From Victivallales bacterium (GTDB lineage Bacteria; Verrucomicrobiota; Lentisphaeria; Victivallales; UBA1829), in the NCBI GenBank assembly GCA_016285335.1, contig JAEEQO010000001.1, positions 1 through 62,947 on the forward strand: a stretch of 62,947 nt of DNA, in the 5' to 3' direction. A program made the position numbers and the translations under genes. Shown in pieces: positions 26,600 to 35,012 of the stretch (the first letter of the stretch is position 1; the number at the start of each line of letters is the position of its first letter). Below the pieces are notes generated by a model. The model saw only the letters and a list, made by a program, of their open reading frames with translations, was not told where the DNA came from and ran no database searches.

Positions 26600-29109
26600 T
26601 CCGTTCCGGGCTCCCCATCGACGCGGTCCTGCCGCAGATCGCGGACGCCGCGCGCGCCTGCCGCCCGCTGGTCGTCACGGCGGAACCGGGCGCGGGCAAA
26701 AGCACGGTCGTTCCGCTCGCCCTGCTCGAATCGGGCATCCTGCCGTCCGGGAAGATCGTGATGCTGGAGCCGCGCCGCATCGCCGCACGCGCCGCAGCAC
26801 GGCGCATGGCATCGCTCCTGGGCGAACCCGCCGGAAAGACGGTCGGCTACCGCACGCGCTTCGAAACGGCGGTTTCGGCGGACACGCGCATCGAGGTCGT
26901 GACCGAGGCGCTGCTCACGCGGATGCTTCAGAAGGACCCGTCGCTGGAGGGCGTCGCCGCCGTGCTGTTCGACGAATTCCACGAACGCAGCATCCACGCC
27001 GACCTCGCGCTCGCGCTCACGCTTGATGCACGGTCCGTCCTGCGCGACGACCTCCGCATCGCGCTCATGTCCGCCACGCTCGACGCCGCCTCCGCCGCCG
27101 CTCTCCTCGGCGAAAACGCCGTCGTCGTCAATGCGCCGGGTCGCTGTTTTGAGGTCAATGTGAGCTACGCTCCGCCGAAACCGGGCGCTCCGCTTGAAAA
27201 TCACGCCGTCTCCGTCGTGCTCGACGCCATGCGCGCCCACGACGGTCACGCGCTCGTCTTTCTGCCCGGCGAGGCGGAGATCCGCCGCACCGCCGCGTTC
27301 GCCGCGAAAACGCACGATTTCGAAGTCCTGCCGCTCTATGGCTCGCTCCCCGCCGCCGAACAGGACCGCGTGTTCACCGAATCGGACCGCCGCCGCGTGA
27401 TCCTCGCCACGCCGGTCGCGGAAACCAGCGTGACCATCCCCGGCGTCCGCATCGTGGTCGATTCCGGCCTCGCGCGCATGCCGTTCTTCTCCCCCGCCTC
27501 CGGCATGGACCAGCTCCGCACGGTCAAAATCTCGAAGGCGTCCGCCGAACAGCGCCGCGGCCGCGCCGGACGCACCGCGCCGGGCGTCTGCATCCGTCTC
27601 TGGCACGAGTACGAACAGAAGGCGATGCCGGATTTCGCCCCGCCGGAAATCGAACACGCCGACCTCACGGAGCTCGCGCTGGAGCTCGCGCAGTGGGGCG
27701 TGACCCGCGAAAAAGTCTCCGCCCTGCCCTGGATGACCCCGCCGCCCGAGGTCAAGCTCGATTACGCGTTCGATCTGCTGACGGAACTCGGCGCGGTTTC
27801 GCCGGAAACGTGCCAGATCACCCCGCACGGCAAGCTGCTGCACCGTCTGCCCGTGCATCCCCGCCTCGCAAACGCCGTTCTCTTCGCGGAACGTCACGGG
27901 CTCCGCCGCGAGGCGCTTCAGATCGCCGCGATCCTCTCCGACCGCGACCCGCTCGTCAATCCGCAGACCGCCGACCTCGCAGAACGCCTCGCCGCGCTCG
28001 ATAAGACGTCCTCTTCGCAGGTAGACAGACAGACGCTTGACCGCATCCGCAAGGCCGTCTCCCAACTTGAAGCAGCGTTGCCCCCTCGTGTCCGAGCGAA
28101 GCCGGGCACTGCCGCAGTGGAGGACTTGTCCTCCGTTGCCACAACTGTGGCGGCGGCGTACCCCGACCGCATCGCGCGACGGCGCGCCGGCGGCGACAAG
28201 CCCGAATATCTGCTCTCCAACGGCATGACCGCGAAGCTCGGCGCGCACGACCCGCTCCGCGATTCGGAATACCTCGCCGTGGCGGATTCCGGCGGACTTG
28301 CCGGACAGCCGACGATCCGCCTCGCGCTCCCGCTCGACGTCGCCGCGCTGGAAACCGCCCTGCCCGACCTGTTCCGAACGCGCCGGGAAACAGTCTGGGA
28401 CGACGAGGCGCTGTGCGTGCGCGTGTTCAGCGTGAAAGCGATCGGTTCGCTCACCGTCGAACGCAAGCCCGCCACGCTCCGCCCCGGCGACGATTCGGCG
28501 TCGCTCCTGATCGCCGCGATCCGCAAACGCGGCCTCGCCTCGCTCAATATCTCCCCCGGCCAGCTCAAATTCCTCCGCCGCATCCAGTTCCTGCACGTGC
28601 ACGGCTGCGAAGGCTTCCCGGACTGCTCGGAACAGCATCTGCTCGACACGCTCGAAACCTGGCTCGCGCCGCACCTCGACGGCGTCAGCCGCCTCGACAA
28701 GCTTGCCGCGCTGGATTACCGGTCGATCTTCTCCGCCATGCTCCCGCCGAAAGCGCAGTCCACTCTGAACTCGCTCGCGCCCGAACGTTTCGAGGTCCCG
28801 AGCGGCTCGCACATCGCCATCGACTATTCCGACCCCGCCGCGCCCATGGTGCGCGTGAAGCTTCAGGAGGTCTTCGGGCTCGCGCATTCGCCGAAGATCG
28901 CGGGCGGACGCGTCCCGCTCGTGTTCGACCTGCTCTCCCCCGCCATGCGCACCGTGCAGATCACGCGGAACCTGGACGAATTCTGGGACGGTTCGTATTT
29001 CCTCGTGCGGAAAGACATGCGCGGCCGCTACCCCAAGCACAACTGGCCCGAAAACCCGCGCCAGGAGCCCCCCTCCCGTTCCAGCATCAAACGCCCGAAA
29101 AAAAACTGA
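26596..29109 (+). CDS. hrpB: ATP-dependent RNA helicase HrpB-like (DEAH)
   Basis: An 837-residue superfamily 2 helicase. Motif I GAGKST is at residues 34-39, Ia LEPRRIAARAAA, motif II DEFHERS (DExH variant), motif III SAT, and VI QRRGRAGR. A helicase-associated and HrpB-type C-terminal domain follows. An insert at residues about 492-517 (LPPRVRAKPGTAAVEDLSS) corresponds to a copy of the dispersed hairpin repeat inserted in frame in the linker after the RecA domains. It is coupled to the sirtuin gene by ATGA. Cellular role of HrpB is poorly known. Confidence 0.9.
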   Translation: MIRSGLPIDAVLPQIADAARACRPLVVTAEPGAGKSTVVPLALLESGILPSGKIVMLEPRRIAARAAARRMASLLGEPAGKTVGYRTRFETAVSADTRIEVVTEALLTRMLQKDPSLEGVAAVLFDEFHERSIHADLALALTLDARSVLRDDLRIALMSATLDAASAAALLGENAVVVNAPGRCFEVNVSYAPPKPGAPLENHAVSVVLDAMRAHDGHALVFLPGEAEIRRTAAFAAKTHDFEVLPLYGSLPAAEQDRVFTESDRRRVILATPVAETSVTIPGVRIVVDSGLARMPFFSPASGMDQLRTVKISKASAEQRRGRAGRTAPGVCIRLWHEYEQKAMPDFAPPEIEHADLTELALELAQWGVTREKVSALPWMTPPPEVKLDYAFDLLTELGAVSPETCQITPHGKLLHRLPVHPRLANAVLFAERHGLRREALQIAAILSDRDPLVNPQTADLAERLAALDKTSSSQVDRQTLDRIRKAVSQLEAALPPRVRAKPGTAAVEDLSSVATTVAAAYPDRIARRRAGGDKPEYLLSNGMTAKLGAHDPLRDSEYLAVADSGGLAGQPTIRLALPLDVAALETALPDLFRTRRETVWDDEALCVRVFSVKAIGSLTVERKPATLRPGDDSASLLIAAIRKRGLASLNISPGQLKFLRRIQFLHVHGCEGFPDCSEQHLLDTLETWLAPHLDGVSRLDKLAALDYRSIFSAMLPPKAQSTLNSLAPERFEVPSGSHIAIDYSDPAAPMVRVKLQEVFGLAHSPKIAGGRVPLVFDLLSPAMRTVQITRNLDEFWDGSYFLVRKDMRGRYPKHNWPENPRQEPPSRSSIKRPKKN
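28087..28134 (-). repeat. Hairpin repeat copy inside hrpB
   Basis: On the minus strand this reads TCCTCCACTGCGGCAGTGC and then the stem GTGCCCG...CGG(A)CAC around GCTTCGCT, matching the units at 2622-2802. It is translated in frame within hrpB and adds about 16 residues without disrupting the frame. Confidence 0.7.
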
Positions 29110-29167
29110 AAACCGCTCAATTATCTTTTCAAACATAGAGCTTACACATCAAAACAAGGAGTTGATT

Positions 29168-30097
29168 ATGTCTGACAAAGAAAGAGACAAAATAATCTGG
29201 GACACGATTATCAGTTTTTATAAGGAGCCGATTAAGAATAAGCGCAAATGGTCCTTGGAACAAATGGAACAAGCAAGACAGGAGAATCAGGAGAAAGCAT
29301 ATTGGTGCCGGGAAGCTGGCGATAATCAAAAGCTCTTCATCAAGCCGGAACAGAGGCTGATGGCGCGTTTGATCAAAAGTTTTCTTAATACCTCCTACAA
29401 GGGAGGATACAGAAAGATAACCAACGATGAAAATTGGTTTGACGAACCGGAAATCATCTTTTTTTTACAAGAAAAAATAAACAACAACTCTTCTAATTTT
29501 GATACCAAATTGAAAGATTTTGTTACGGATGCCTGTGCTCTTTTGACCAAAACAACGCAACTGACAAATGATGAATTAAATCAGGAACAAACAGCTAATT
29601 TGAAGGCATTGCGTGACATCGTTAATTCAAAATATGATGCCATTGTCAACCCTGAGAAACCACAGGATTGGAATTATGATGAAATGATTGTGGCTCAAGT
29701 CAAAGAAGAACCGTATATCACGATTCTGAAAATGAAGAAATTAATCCGGGGATTCGGGATTGCCCTGACCTGCGATTTTCTGAAGGAATCCCACCTCTAC
29801 AACATAGCAAAACCGGATGTTCATCTGCGCCATGTTTTCTCCATGATAGACAGGATACCGTATTCCGAGGATTTGATTCTGGTAAAACGCATTTCGGAAT
29901 TTGCGGAACATGTTGACAAGAAGCCCGATCCTGAAGATTTCTGCAATTCCGGTCCGTATTATATCGATAAGATCATCTGGATGCTCTGCAGTCGCAACAA
30001 AGAATATAAGAATGATAACGGTACACAGATAAAGATACCGGATTTCAAAAAAGAATTGCTGAAAAGAATTGCCGCAAAACTGCAGGAAATTGACTGA
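29168..30097 (+). CDS. AT-rich gene, possible HhH-GPD-like helical protein
   Basis: A 309-residue protein whose gene is far richer in A and T than its neighbours (many AAA, AAT, ATT codons), a sign of recent transfer. The N terminus is charged and helical. Residues about 190-230 (MKKLIRGFGIALTCDFL, then NIAKPDVHLRHVF) and the later YYIDKIIWMLCS recall the helix-hairpin-helix region of base-excision glycosylase-like proteins, where KPDVH followed by a Y-x-D-K-x-x-W helix is typical. This is pattern resemblance only; no catalytic Lys/Asp is proven. ATG at 29168 is preceded by AAGGAG; TTG at 29162 is possible. It has no partner gene nearby. Confidence 0.6.
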   Translation: MSDKERDKIIWDTIISFYKEPIKNKRKWSLEQMEQARQENQEKAYWCREAGDNQKLFIKPEQRLMARLIKSFLNTSYKGGYRKITNDENWFDEPEIIFFLQEKINNNSSNFDTKLKDFVTDACALLTKTTQLTNDELNQEQTANLKALRDIVNSKYDAIVNPEKPQDWNYDEMIVAQVKEEPYITILKMKKLIRGFGIALTCDFLKESHLYNIAKPDVHLRHVFSMIDRIPYSEDLILVKRISEFAEHVDKKPDPEDFCNSGPYYIDKIIWMLCSRNKEYKNDNGTQIKIPDFKKELLKRIAAKLQEID

Positions 30098-30146
30098 CAA
30101 AACAAAAAAACGCGGCCGCCGGCAAAATCGTTGTAGAAAAGAAGCG

Positions 30147-30192
30147 TTACTTCTCCGGTTCGTCGAGGAGGACGATCTCGGCGGTAACCGGG
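30147..30192 (-). pseudogene. 46-bp relic of an EEP gene 3' end
   Basis: This segment nearly duplicates 30264-30309 (four differences in 46 bases). On the minus strand it translates as the same last 13 residues as the EEP protein (VTAEIVLLDEPEK) followed by a TAA stop; the real gene stops with TGA. No open frame extends upstream, so it is the tail of a lost or rearranged second copy. It is separated from the intact gene by a copy of the hairpin repeat. Confidence 0.75.
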
Positions 30193-30239
30193 CACACTGC
30201 GTGTGTTGAGGTAGTGCGCGGCTTCGCTCGCGCACGGGG
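30193..30239 (+). repeat. Hairpin repeat copy between EEP tail copies
   Basis: The element ends with GTGCGCG-gcttcgct-CGCGCAC (30214-30235), the same stem and loop as the array at 2622. It lies exactly between the two copies of the EEP gene's 3' end. Confidence 0.7.
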
Positions 30240-30263
30240 AATTTCTAAGAGAGCGGGACGGGG

Positions 30264-31196
30264 TCACTTCTCCGGTTCGTCGAGCAGGACGATCTCGGCA
30301 GTCACCGGGAAATGGTCCGACGACGCCAGCCCGTCGCGGAAATCGTTGATCGTGCCGTGGGAGAGCACGCGCACGCGGTTGTTCACGAAGATGAAGTCGA
30401 TGGGCTTGCGGTGGCTGCGTTCCTTGCGGTTCAGGTGGAAATCGTGGAACGTCTCGTCGCCCGCGCCGTAGTGGTCGGTCTCGGACACGTCACGCGCGTT
30501 CCGGAGCACGCCCTGCACCATCCGTGCGGGCATGTCGTCGGCGGTGGAGTTGAAGTCGCCGGTCAGGATGAACGGGTACCGTTCGATCATGGGGGCGAGG
30601 CGCTTCAGGATCACGTTCACGCCCTGAATGCGCGCGGACGCGCTGCGGTGGTCGAGGTGCGTGTTCGCGATCACGAACCGCTTGCCCGTCTTCAGGTCCA
30701 GCATCAGCGCCCACGTGCAGATGCGCGGCAGCGAGGAATCCCACGAGGAGGAACCGGGCGTTTCGGGGTCGGAGGAGAGCCAGAACGTCTCCTGCGAGAT
30801 CACGTTGAAGCGTTCCGGGTCGTAGAACACGGCGTTGTGCTCGTCTTTCTTCTGCTTGTCGCGGCCGACGCCGATCGACTGGAACTTGAGCTCGTTGCAG
30901 AGGTCGCGGATCGGCCCGGACAGCGTTTCCTGCGTGCCGATGAGCTCGAACTGGTTTTCCCGGATGGTCCGCACCATGCGCGGCAGGCGGTCCTTCCAGG
31001 AGTTCGGGGAACGGTCGTTCGGGCCGCGCACGTTGTAGGTCGCCACCCGGATCATTTCCTTCTTCGCGGGGTCGGCTTTCGCGATCTGCGCGCCGGAAAG
31101 GTCCAGCGCCGCGGTCACGCTCAATGCCGCGGCGGCAAAGATCATCAGGAACGCGGTCCGGCCGCGCTGTTTCGTCCAAAAACTCGTCTTCATCAT
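30264..31196 (-). CDS. Secreted endonuclease/exonuclease/phosphatase-family hydrolase
   Basis: A 310-residue EEP-fold Mg-dependent hydrolase with a signal peptide (after MMKTSFWTKQRGR, hydrophobic run to about residue 40). Motifs in order are TYNVRG, GTQE (metal Glu), NTHLDH, LTGDFNST, KPIDFIFV and SSDHFPV. This set occurs in extracellular nucleases and phosphodiesterases; the substrate is not evident. It starts in an ATGA overlap with xseA and is the last gene of the long minus-strand series from the LysM gene on. Its 3' end is duplicated at 30147-30192. Confidence 0.85.
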   Translation of the reverse strand: MMKTSFWTKQRGRTAFLMIFAAAALSVTAALDLSGAQIAKADPAKKEMIRVATYNVRGPNDRSPNSWKDRLPRMVRTIRENQFELIGTQETLSGPIRDLCNELKFQSIGVGRDKQKKDEHNAVFYDPERFNVISQETFWLSSDPETPGSSSWDSSLPRICTWALMLDLKTGKRFVIANTHLDHRSASARIQGVNVILKRLAPMIERYPFILTGDFNSTADDMPARMVQGVLRNARDVSETDHYGAGDETFHDFHLNRKERSHRKPIDFIFVNNRVRVLSHGTINDFRDGLASSDHFPVTAEIVLLDEPEK

Positions 31197-32527
31197 GAAT
31201 CGCTCCTTTCCCCGTCGGGTTCGTTCATCGTTTCCAGAGATTCCGCCGTGACCAGCGGCAGCAGGTCGCGGTTTCCGTTTTCGCGGACCGCGGCTTCCCG
31301 CACGGCCCGGACGTCCAGGTCGGCCGCGCCGTCCGCCAGGACCGCGCGGACATGTTTCCCCGCCTGAAGCCCGCCGACGCCCGTGATCTGGCGTCCCGTG
31401 CCGGGTTCCGCAAGGTAAACGTAGCCGCGTTTCAAAATGCGGAACGGGTCGTAGGCGTCGAATTCGGCGTTGACGCGTTCCAGCCGGTGCGTCGCGGCAT
31501 CGGCGCGGCGCGTCAGGGCGGTCGACGCACGCTGCATCAGCATGTCGACGCGCTGCATGCGTTCCAGCGCCAGGCGCATGGAGTCGCGGAACACCTTCGA
31601 CGCCATCACGTGCGCGAGGCGTCCGGCTGACCGCTCCACGGCGTACGACGCGGCGGTGTTCATCCGCTGCCGCATCGCGTCCAGGGCGTCGGTCAGGACG
31701 CGCTTCACCGGCACGAGCTGTTCCGCCGCCCCGCTCGGAGTCGGAGCCCGCATGTCGGCGACGAAATCGGAGATCGTGAAGTCGATCTCATGCCCGACCG
31801 CGCTCACGACCGGAATGTTCGAAGCGTAGATCGCGCGCGCCAGGACCTCTTCGTTGAACGGCCAGAGGTCCTCCATGGAACCGCCGCCGCGCGTGAGCAC
31901 GATCACGTCCACGCCGCCGGCGCGGTTGAAGAACCGCACGGCACGGGCGAGCTTTTCCGCCGCGCCTTTCCCCTGAACGGGCGCCGGGCAGAGGCGTATT
32001 TCGATGTTCGGGAACCGCGCCAGCGCGATCTTCATGAAATCCTTCACGGCTGCGCCGGACGGCGAGCTGATGACGCCGATGCGGCGCGGCAGGAACGGGA
32101 TCGGCTTCTTGTGCGCGGGGTCGAACAGCCCCTCGGCGGCGAGCTTTTCCTTCAGGATGGCGAACTGCCGGTGCAGGTCGCCCACGCCGCACAGCTGAAG
32201 TTTTTTGATATAGAACTGGTAGTCGCCGCGCTGTTCGTACAGCGACAGCGATCCGAAGACTTCCACCTGGTCGCCGACCTTCAGCCCCAGACGGCGGCAC
32301 ACCTCCGACCCGCTGAAATACACCGCCCGCACCTGCGACGACGCGTCCTTCAAGGTCAGGTAGACATGCCCCGAACGATACGGGTTGTACGAGCCGACCT
32401 CGCCGGTCAGCCAGAGCGGACGGAACGATTCCTCCAGCACGGTCCGCACCGCGCCGTTCAGCTCGGTCACGGTCCAGGGGCGTTCCCCTCCGGGTATGCC
32501 GGACGGCTGTTCCGGTTCAGACCACAT
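31193..32527 (-). CDS. xseA: Exodeoxyribonuclease VII large subunit
   Basis: A 444-residue XseA with N-terminal OB fold (LTGEVGSYNPYRSGHVYLTLKD), the catalytic domain (GVISSPSGAAVKDFMKIALARFPN, VIVLTRGGGSMEDLWPFNEE with metal-binding residues, AVGHEIDFTISDFVADMRAPTPSGAAE) and a C-terminal coiled-coil region. It degrades single-stranded DNA with the small subunit XseB, which is not seen here. ATG at 32527 overlaps the DUF502 gene by 11 bases. Confidence 0.96.
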   Translation of the reverse strand: MWSEPEQPSGIPGGERPWTVTELNGAVRTVLEESFRPLWLTGEVGSYNPYRSGHVYLTLKDASSQVRAVYFSGSEVCRRLGLKVGDQVEVFGSLSLYEQRGDYQFYIKKLQLCGVGDLHRQFAILKEKLAAEGLFDPAHKKPIPFLPRRIGVISSPSGAAVKDFMKIALARFPNIEIRLCPAPVQGKGAAEKLARAVRFFNRAGGVDVIVLTRGGGSMEDLWPFNEEVLARAIYASNIPVVSAVGHEIDFTISDFVADMRAPTPSGAAEQLVPVKRVLTDALDAMRQRMNTAASYAVERSAGRLAHVMASKVFRDSMRLALERMQRVDMLMQRASTALTRRADAATHRLERVNAEFDAYDPFRILKRGYVYLAEPGTGRQITGVGGLQAGKHVRAVLADGAADLDVRAVREAAVRENGNRDLLPLVTAESLETMNEPDGERSDS

Positions 32528-33215
32528 CGCCGTCCTGCTCCTCCGAGCCGGGCAGGATCGCGCCGCAGCTCACGATCATGCGCATGGCGTCGGACACGCT
32601 CATGTCGAGCATGATGCACTCGTCGCGCGGAATCAGCATCAGGAAACCGCTTGTCGGGTTCGGCGTGGTCGGCATGAACACGCTGATCAGGTCGCCCTTG
32701 CCGAGCCGGCGTGCCGCCTCGCTGTTTTCCGGCGTGTTTTCGTTGGTCATGAACCCGATGGCGTAGCAGCCCTTGCGAGGGTATTCGAACAGAACGACCT
32801 GCCGGAACATATTGCCCTTCTTCGACGACATGATAGTGTCGCCGATCTGCTTGCAGGTCGAATAGATGAAGTTGACGAGCGGGACTTTCAGCAGCAGCGA
32901 CTGCGCCTTTTCGATCAGCCTGCGGCCGAGGGTGATCTTCGTGAGGACACCCAGGAAAAACAGCGCCGCCAGGACCACGACCAGCGCCAGAACGCGGATG
33001 ATCTGCGTGCGCCAGAACGCGGGCAGTTCGGACATCAGCTGGAACGAATTGGCAAGCTTGATCCCCCAGTCCGTCAGGTGGGAATACAGGTACCAGGCGA
33101 CCCAGAGCGACAGGAGGACGGGGACCGCCACGAGCGCGCCGGTCACGATCATGTTGCGGAAAAACTGGAAATGGTTCCTTTTGAGGGGAACGGACTGCTC
33201 TTTTTTATTCTGCAT
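32517..33215 (-). CDS. DUF502 membrane protein
   Basis: A 232-residue protein with two transmembrane helices (VTGALVAVPVLLSLWVAWYLY at about 24-44 and VLALVVVLAALFFLGVL near 75-91). The conserved DUF502 domain follows: PLVNFIYSTCKQIGDTI, VVLFEYPRKGCYAIGFMT, SVFMPTTPNPTSGFLMLIP. The family is widespread and of unknown role, often encoded near envelope or transport genes. It overlaps its neighbours on both sides by 11 bases, so it is part of the corC-xseA transcription unit. Confidence 0.9.
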   Translation of the reverse strand: MQNKKEQSVPLKRNHFQFFRNMIVTGALVAVPVLLSLWVAWYLYSHLTDWGIKLANSFQLMSELPAFWRTQIIRVLALVVVLAALFFLGVLTKITLGRRLIEKAQSLLLKVPLVNFIYSTCKQIGDTIMSSKKGNMFRQVVLFEYPRKGCYAIGFMTNENTPENSEAARRLGKGDLISVFMPTTPNPTSGFLMLIPRDECIMLDMSVSDAMRMIVSCGAILPGSEEQDGDVV

Positions 33216-34488
33216 CGGCTTTGTCTCCTTCCTGTTTGCGGATGATCTCGAGTTTCAGCTTGCGGACAGTGCGGGAATCCGCCGCCAGGACCGTCGCGCG
33301 GAACTTATCCGGCTCCTCGTAGGTCTCGCCGGTCCGCGGGATGCGGCCCAGACGGGCGCAGATGTAGCCGCCGATGGTGTCGGCTTCCTCGCTGTCGTCG
33401 ATCTCCGTCCCGGCCTCGGTGTTCACGTCGTCGACCAGCGTCCGCGCGTCCAGGATTACGGAACCGTCCTCCAGATGCACGGGCTCTTCCTCGAAATCCT
33501 CCTCCGTATCGTATTCGTCGTGGATCTCGCCCACGATCTCCTCGATGATGTCCTCAAACGTGACCACGCCGGACGTCCCGCCGTATTCGTCGATGATGAC
33601 GGCGAAATGGTTGCTCGTGAGCTTGATCTGGCGGAGCAGGTCGGCGACTTCCTTGGTCTCCGGGATGAAGATCGGCGGACGCGCCAGCTCGCAGAGCGTC
33701 TTTCCCTCCAGACGGTGTTCGTCGATGAAGTCCTTCGCATACAGGATGCCCTTCACATCATCGAGGTTCGCCCCGTAGACGGGGATGCGGCTGTGCCCGG
33801 ACTCGATGAAAAGCTTCTTGGCGTCCGCGACGCTTGCCGAAGCGGGGATCGCGGCCAGGTCCACGCGCGGCGTCATGATCTCGCGCACGTTCCTTTCTCC
33901 GAGCTCCAGGACGCCGCGGATCATCTGCTTCGCCTCCTCCTCCAGTCCGCCGTCGCCGTCCTCCTCGTCGGGGCCGTCCACCAGGCTCATGATCTCGTCG
34001 CCGGCGTCCGCCAGTTCGTCCGGGGCGCCCGCACGGTGCCAGTCATCGCCCGCGCTCGTCACCTTTTCGATCAGCGTGGCGAGCGGACGGAAGAACGGGC
34101 TGGCGACGATCGGGATCGTGAACCGCAGCACGGCCAGGTCGAACCGGAGCAGCACCAGGCGCGCCGCCAGCTCGGACGCCACGGTCAGCAGCGTGACCGC
34201 GCCCATGATGACCAGCCAGCCCCAGCGGTGCGTAAATTCCGGGGCCAGGCCGTCGGCCCATTCCATGGCGAGCACCCCGGCAAACGCCGCCAGGACGCAC
34301 AGGATCAGCTTCAGCAGCGCCCGCAGGGATTCCTCCCGGTCGTGCCAGGCTTCGAGCTTTTCCGCGAACTTGCGGTCGCGTTCTTCGACTTTCAGGATGC
34401 GCCCGCCGGTCAGCGAGGAAAACGCTTCGAACGCCGCGGTGATCCACAGATAAAGGATGGAGCATAAAATGAGAAGCGCCAGGTTCAT
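33205..34488 (-). CDS. CNNM/CorC (HlyC) family membrane protein with CBS pair
   Basis: A 427-residue protein with an N-terminal transmembrane CNNM/DUF21-like part (helices within residues 1-150), a tandem CBS module (EIMTPRVDLAAIPASASVADAKKLF; VKGILYAKDFID; IFIPETKEVADLLRQIK; AVIIDEYGGTSGVVTFEDIIEEIVGEI) and a C-terminal CorC/HlyC domain. Such proteins are implicated in Mg or Co efflux or its regulation. It is joined to ybeY by ATGA. The transmembrane part looks less typical than the CBS and CorC domains, so ion transport is inferred. Confidence 0.9.
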   Translation of the reverse strand: MNLALLILCSILYLWITAAFEAFSSLTGGRILKVEERDRKFAEKLEAWHDREESLRALLKLILCVLAAFAGVLAMEWADGLAPEFTHRWGWLVIMGAVTLLTVASELAARLVLLRFDLAVLRFTIPIVASPFFRPLATLIEKVTSAGDDWHRAGAPDELADAGDEIMSLVDGPDEEDGDGGLEEEAKQMIRGVLELGERNVREIMTPRVDLAAIPASASVADAKKLFIESGHSRIPVYGANLDDVKGILYAKDFIDEHRLEGKTLCELARPPIFIPETKEVADLLRQIKLTSNHFAVIIDEYGGTSGVVTFEDIIEEIVGEIHDEYDTEEDFEEEPVHLEDGSVILDARTLVDDVNTEAGTEIDDSEEADTIGGYICARLGRIPRTGETYEEPDKFRATVLAADSRTVRKLKLEIIRKQEGDKADAE

Positions 34489-35012
34489 TCAGCGGTCTCC
34501 CGGCATTCCATCGGCGGGATGAGTCCGGCCTCGCGGAGACCTTTCATCACGCGTTTCTCGGCGCGGCGCATCACGCGTTTCGCCTTCGGGTTCAGGTCGT
34601 CGTATCCGGCGGCGTGGAGCAGCCCGTGCGCCACGTAGAGCGCGACCTCCTCGGCATACGGCAGGCCGCGTTTCACGGCCTGCTCATACGCCACGGCGGG
34701 GCAGACGATCAGTTCGATGGAAGGGTCGGAACCGGCCCCCACCTCCATGTCGAAACAATCTTCCGTGCTGAAGCCCGGATCTTCCTCCCCGGTCCGGTAA
34801 TCGAAGCTGATCACGTCCGTCGGCCCGTGGTGCCCCAGGAAATCCTCGTTCACGCGTTCGATCCCGGCGGGCGACAGGAACGACACGCAGACGCCGCCCG
34901 GCACGTCGCGGAGTCCGGCAAGTTCGGCCGCCGCCGCGGTCATTCGGCGGAGTTTTGTACGGGACGGCGCGGGGAAACGTCCGCCCGCGCGCCAGATGGT
35001 GACCGCTTTCAC
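34485..35012 (-). CDS. ybeY: Endoribonuclease YbeY (rRNA maturation)
   Basis: A 175-residue metalloenzyme acting in 16S rRNA 3' processing and ribosome quality control. Recognisable are LGHHGPTDVISFDY and HGLLHAAGYDDLN; the third zinc ligand, normally His (HGxLHxxGYDH), is Asp here. The start is GTG at 35012 with CAGGAG upstream, overlapping the PgpH-like stop by GTGA. It sits in the classic phoH-pgpH-ybeY-corC order. The first residues (MKAVTIWRAGG) are family-typical. Confidence 0.93.
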   Translation of the reverse strand: MKAVTIWRAGGRFPAPSRTKLRRMTAAAAELAGLRDVPGGVCVSFLSPAGIERVNEDFLGHHGPTDVISFDYRTGEEDPGFSTEDCFDMEVGAGSDPSIELIVCPAVAYEQAVKRGLPYAEEVALYVAHGLLHAAGYDDLNPKAKRVMRRAEKRVMKGLREAGLIPPMECRETAE

